Assembly (NCBI RefSeq): GCF_020410765.1
Contig: NZ_CP084541.1
Span: 2,617,001-2,681,000, forward strand
DNA: 64,000 nucleotides
Direction: 5' to 3'
From: Streptomyces marincola
GTDB taxonomy: Bacteria; Actinomycetota; Actinomycetes; Streptomycetales; Streptomycetaceae
Numbering within the stretch: the first letter of the stretch is position 1; each line of letters opens with the position of its first letter. A program made the position numbers and the translations under genes. A model generated the notes under the pieces. It ran no database searches. It had not been told where the DNA came from and was given only the letters and a program-made list of their open reading frames with translations. Positions 62,121 through 64,000 of this stretch are shown piece by piece.

Positions 62121-64000
62121 TCAGTCTCGGGTGAGTTCGGTGACGACGACGCCGTAGGGGAACAGCTCGACGGCCGGGAAGTGCTGCCCGGTCAGGTCCC
62201 GCAGGGTGCCGTCGGCGACGCGCGGCTTGACGGTCAGCGGCTCCGCGTGCTGGCTGACGAACCAGACGAACGAGCGCCCGTCCTCGTGCTCCATCCGCCC
62301 CACCAGCACGCGCGGGTCGTCCACCGTGACGTCCGGCGCGACACCCGCCTCGGCCGCGAGCGCCGCGTACAGGCGCCACGTCGGCTCGGGGTTGACCCGG
62401 GGGGTGAGCGCCGCCATGTGCTCGACGGGGTAGGTGCACAGCACCACGCGGCCCGCGCCGCGCGCGTGGGACAGCAGGAACGGCCGGCCGTGCGCGTCGG
62501 TGGCGAGCACCTCGGCGCCGTTGGGCTCGACGGGCAGGTAGGTGCGGGAGTTCTCCGTGCCGGCGACCGGGAACACCAGCTCCTCGCCGGCCCTGATGCC
62601 GCCGAAGTCGCGCGTGAACGTGACGCGCACCTCGTCGTCCTCGATCGGGTCGGTGAGCCCGTAGCGCAGCTGCTTCACGACGCCGAACGTCTCGTCCAGC
62701 TTCGGCCACCACGAGCCGCGCTGCACGTGGTGCTCGCCGACGTAGTAGGAGGCGTAGACCGTCGCCCCGGCCTCGGCGCGCGCCAGCAGGTGCCGCCAGC
62801 CGGGCGCCGTGAGCTGCTTCGCGGACGGCAGCAGGTACAGCGCGCAGTCGTCGGGCAGCCCGTCGGCCTCGCGCGCCACGCCGACCGGCAGGTCGGCCTC
62901 GCGGGCCGCGACGTACGCCTGCCTGGTGTGCGCGAAGACGCTGGTGTGGTCCTCGGGCTGGGTGAACGGGTACGGCTTCTCAAGGAACGAGGACACCACG
63001 AGCGCGATCCGCGTGTCCGCCCGGCGCAGCCGGGGCGCGTCCACCGCGCGCAGCACCTCGGTGAACCGCTTGACCTCGCGCAGCTGCTCCTTGGGCCGGC
63101 CCTGGTCGTCGGTCAGCCCGAAGTGCATCTCGAACGGGTGGTGGCTGTAGGGCTCCTGGTGCCACAGCTCGTCGTAGTCCGTGTTGTTCCACGGAATCCA
63201 GCCGGTCGCGCCGGCCAGCAGCGTGTTGTGCAGGATCTGCCGGTAGTAGTGGGCGGCGTTCTCCTCGGAGACGTAGTCCGAGGTCAGGCCGAACTCCTCC
63301 ATGATCACCGGCTTGCCGCCGATGGGCCCGAGCAGTTCGCAGATGAACGCGGCGCCGAGGTGCTGGCGGACCTCGTCGGTCTCCATGCGGTAGACGTGCG
63401 GCCCGTGGAAGTCGATCAGCGGCTCAAGGTCGCGGATGCGGAAGCCGTTGTCCGCGCCGGTGATCTCCACGCCCCAGGCGCCGTCGCCGACGGACACCGG
63501 CTGGTGGGCGCCGGCGTCGCGGAGCGCGTCGATCAGGGTCTTCGCCCAGGCGGTGACGGCGTCCGCGTCGATGGTGCCGATGCCGCGCGACTGCCAGTGC
63601 CCGTAGATGGGGATCTCGTTGGTGAGCAGCCAGCCCGCGACGGCGGGGTGGTCCTTCCAGCGGGCGCCGAGGGTGCGGACGTACCACTCCTGCTGGGCGA
63701 CGAACGACGGGTCGGAGAAGATGTCCCGCCCGTCGCGCCAGGCCGGGTCCCAGTTCTGGCCGGACATGTGGCCGACGATGAACGTGGGGATGGTGGTCAT
63801 GCCGAGCGCGTGGTGCCGGTCGAGGAAGTCGTCGTAGTGGGCGACCAGTTGATCGTCGAGGGTGTTCTCGGCCGGCATGAAGTCGGGCCAGTAGAAGAAC
63901 GAGCGGGTGAGCGTGATCCCGTGGTCGCGCATGGTCCGCAGTTCCTCGTCGATGACGTCGGTGCGGTAGTCGCGCCACATCAGCGGACCGCCCGTGCGGG
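62121..64000 (-). CDS. Glycoside hydrolase (GH5/GH42-like clan A), 5' end outside the window
   Basis: More than 620 residues; the frame continues to the window edge as RTGGPLMWRDYR, so ATG 63980 is not the true start. A (beta/alpha)8 barrel: acid/base Glu in WLLTNEIPIYG and nucleophile Glu in PVIMEEFGLTSDY, then HNTLLAGATGWIPWNNTDYDE. The C-terminal half resembles a GH42-type trimerisation (GATase-like) domain (CALYLLPSAKQL). It may cleave a beta-mannosidic or galactosidic linkage feeding the ManD-type enzyme 12 bases downstream (inference). Confidence 0.8.
   Translation of the reverse strand, partial: RTGGPLMWRDYRTDVIDEELRTMRDHGITLTRSFFYWPDFMPAENTLDDQLVAHYDDFLDRHHALGMTTIPTFIVGHMSGQNWDPAWRDGRDIFSDPSFVAQQEWYVRTLGARWKDHPAVAGWLLTNEIPIYGHWQSRGIGTIDADAVTAWAKTLIDALRDAGAHQPVSVGDGAWGVEITGADNGFRIRDLEPLIDFHGPHVYRMETDEVRQHLGAAFICELLGPIGGKPVIMEEFGLTSDYVSEENAAHYYRQILHNTLLAGATGWIPWNNTDYDELWHQEPYSHHPFEMHFGLTDDQGRPKEQLREVKRFTEVLRAVDAPRLRRADTRIALVVSSFLEKPYPFTQPEDHTSVFAHTRQAYVAAREADLPVGVAREADGLPDDCALYLLPSAKQLTAPGWRHLLARAEAGATVYASYYVGEHHVQRGSWWPKLDETFGVVKQLRYGLTDPIEDDEVRVTFTRDFGGIRAGEELVFPVAGTENSRTYLPVEPNGAEVLATDAHGRPFLLSHARGAGRVVLCTYPVEHMAALTPRVNPEPTWRLYAALAAEAGVAPDVTVDDPRVLVGRMEHEDGRSFVWFVSQHAEPLTVKPRVADGTLRDLTGQHFPAVELFPYGVVVTELTRD

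Overview
The window is chromosomal DNA of very high G+C from a Streptomyces-type actinomycete. Supporting signs are a tRNA-Leu with a UAA anticodon (bldA), a Pseudomonas-style histidine-degradation operon, resuscitation-promoting-factor genes with a c-di-AMP (ydaO) riboswitch, GTG starts behind strong Shine-Dalgarno sequences, and dense start/stop overlaps. Two long core blocks enclose an accessory middle.

Left core (about 1-16,300). A frameshifted quinone-oxidoreductase-type gene and a MOSC protein come first. Next is the hut operon on the minus strand: hutU, an M20 amidohydrolase, hutF, hutI. A divergent PLP decarboxylase and an RpiR-family regulator follow, with an inverted repeat in the hutU/decarboxylase promoter region. 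Then come cystathionine beta-synthase, an SGNH hydrolase, an acetyl-CoA acetyltransferase, two conserved small genes and a Bax-inhibitor-1-like membrane protein.

Accessory middle (about 17,400-37,700). (i) Four small minus-strand genes lie next to a divergent HTH/TPR regulator. That regulator is split by a 5,739-bp mobile element at 19,476-25,214. The element has two tyrosine recombinases and a coiled-coil third protein (Tn554-like trio), imperfect terminal inverted repeats, a 6-bp flanking direct repeat (GCCTCG), and a DUF2726/PD-(D/E)XK-like passenger gene. Removing it with one repeat copy restores the regulator's reading frame exactly. (ii) A HAD hydrolase, a second HTH/TPR regulator and a polytopic membrane protein follow. 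(iii) A region of about 8 kb lies between two direct repeats (29,382-29,488 and 37,467-37,591); the second copy sits directly at the 3' end of bldA. It holds a divergent HTH regulator and a tightly overlapped minus-strand operon: TIM-barrel isomerase/epimerase, Gfo/Idh oxidoreductase, archaeal-type S-adenosylmethionine synthetase, HprK-like P-loop protein, GT2-like glycosyltransferase, stand-alone CofE-type ligase, a tiny ORF and a Nudix hydrolase. I do not recognise a described product for this gene set. It is my best candidate for an undescribed biosynthetic system.

Right core (about 38,000-64,000). An ABC export/lipoprotein-type transporter pair, a cyclopropane-fatty-acid-synthase-type methyltransferase, a type II NADH dehydrogenase, an orphan Phd/YefM antitoxin, ppx, a DUF501 gene, a DivIC/FtsB-type gene, eno, two Rpf-type cell-wall hydrolases (the first behind a ydaO riboswitch), a cytochrome P450 overlapping a histidine kinase with a repetitive tail, tRNA-Gln and mfd. 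Beyond mfd lie an OsmC protein, a secreted HNH-type nuclease, a small hypothetical gene, a P450 remnant, a ManD-type dehydratase and a glycoside hydrolase that runs off the window.
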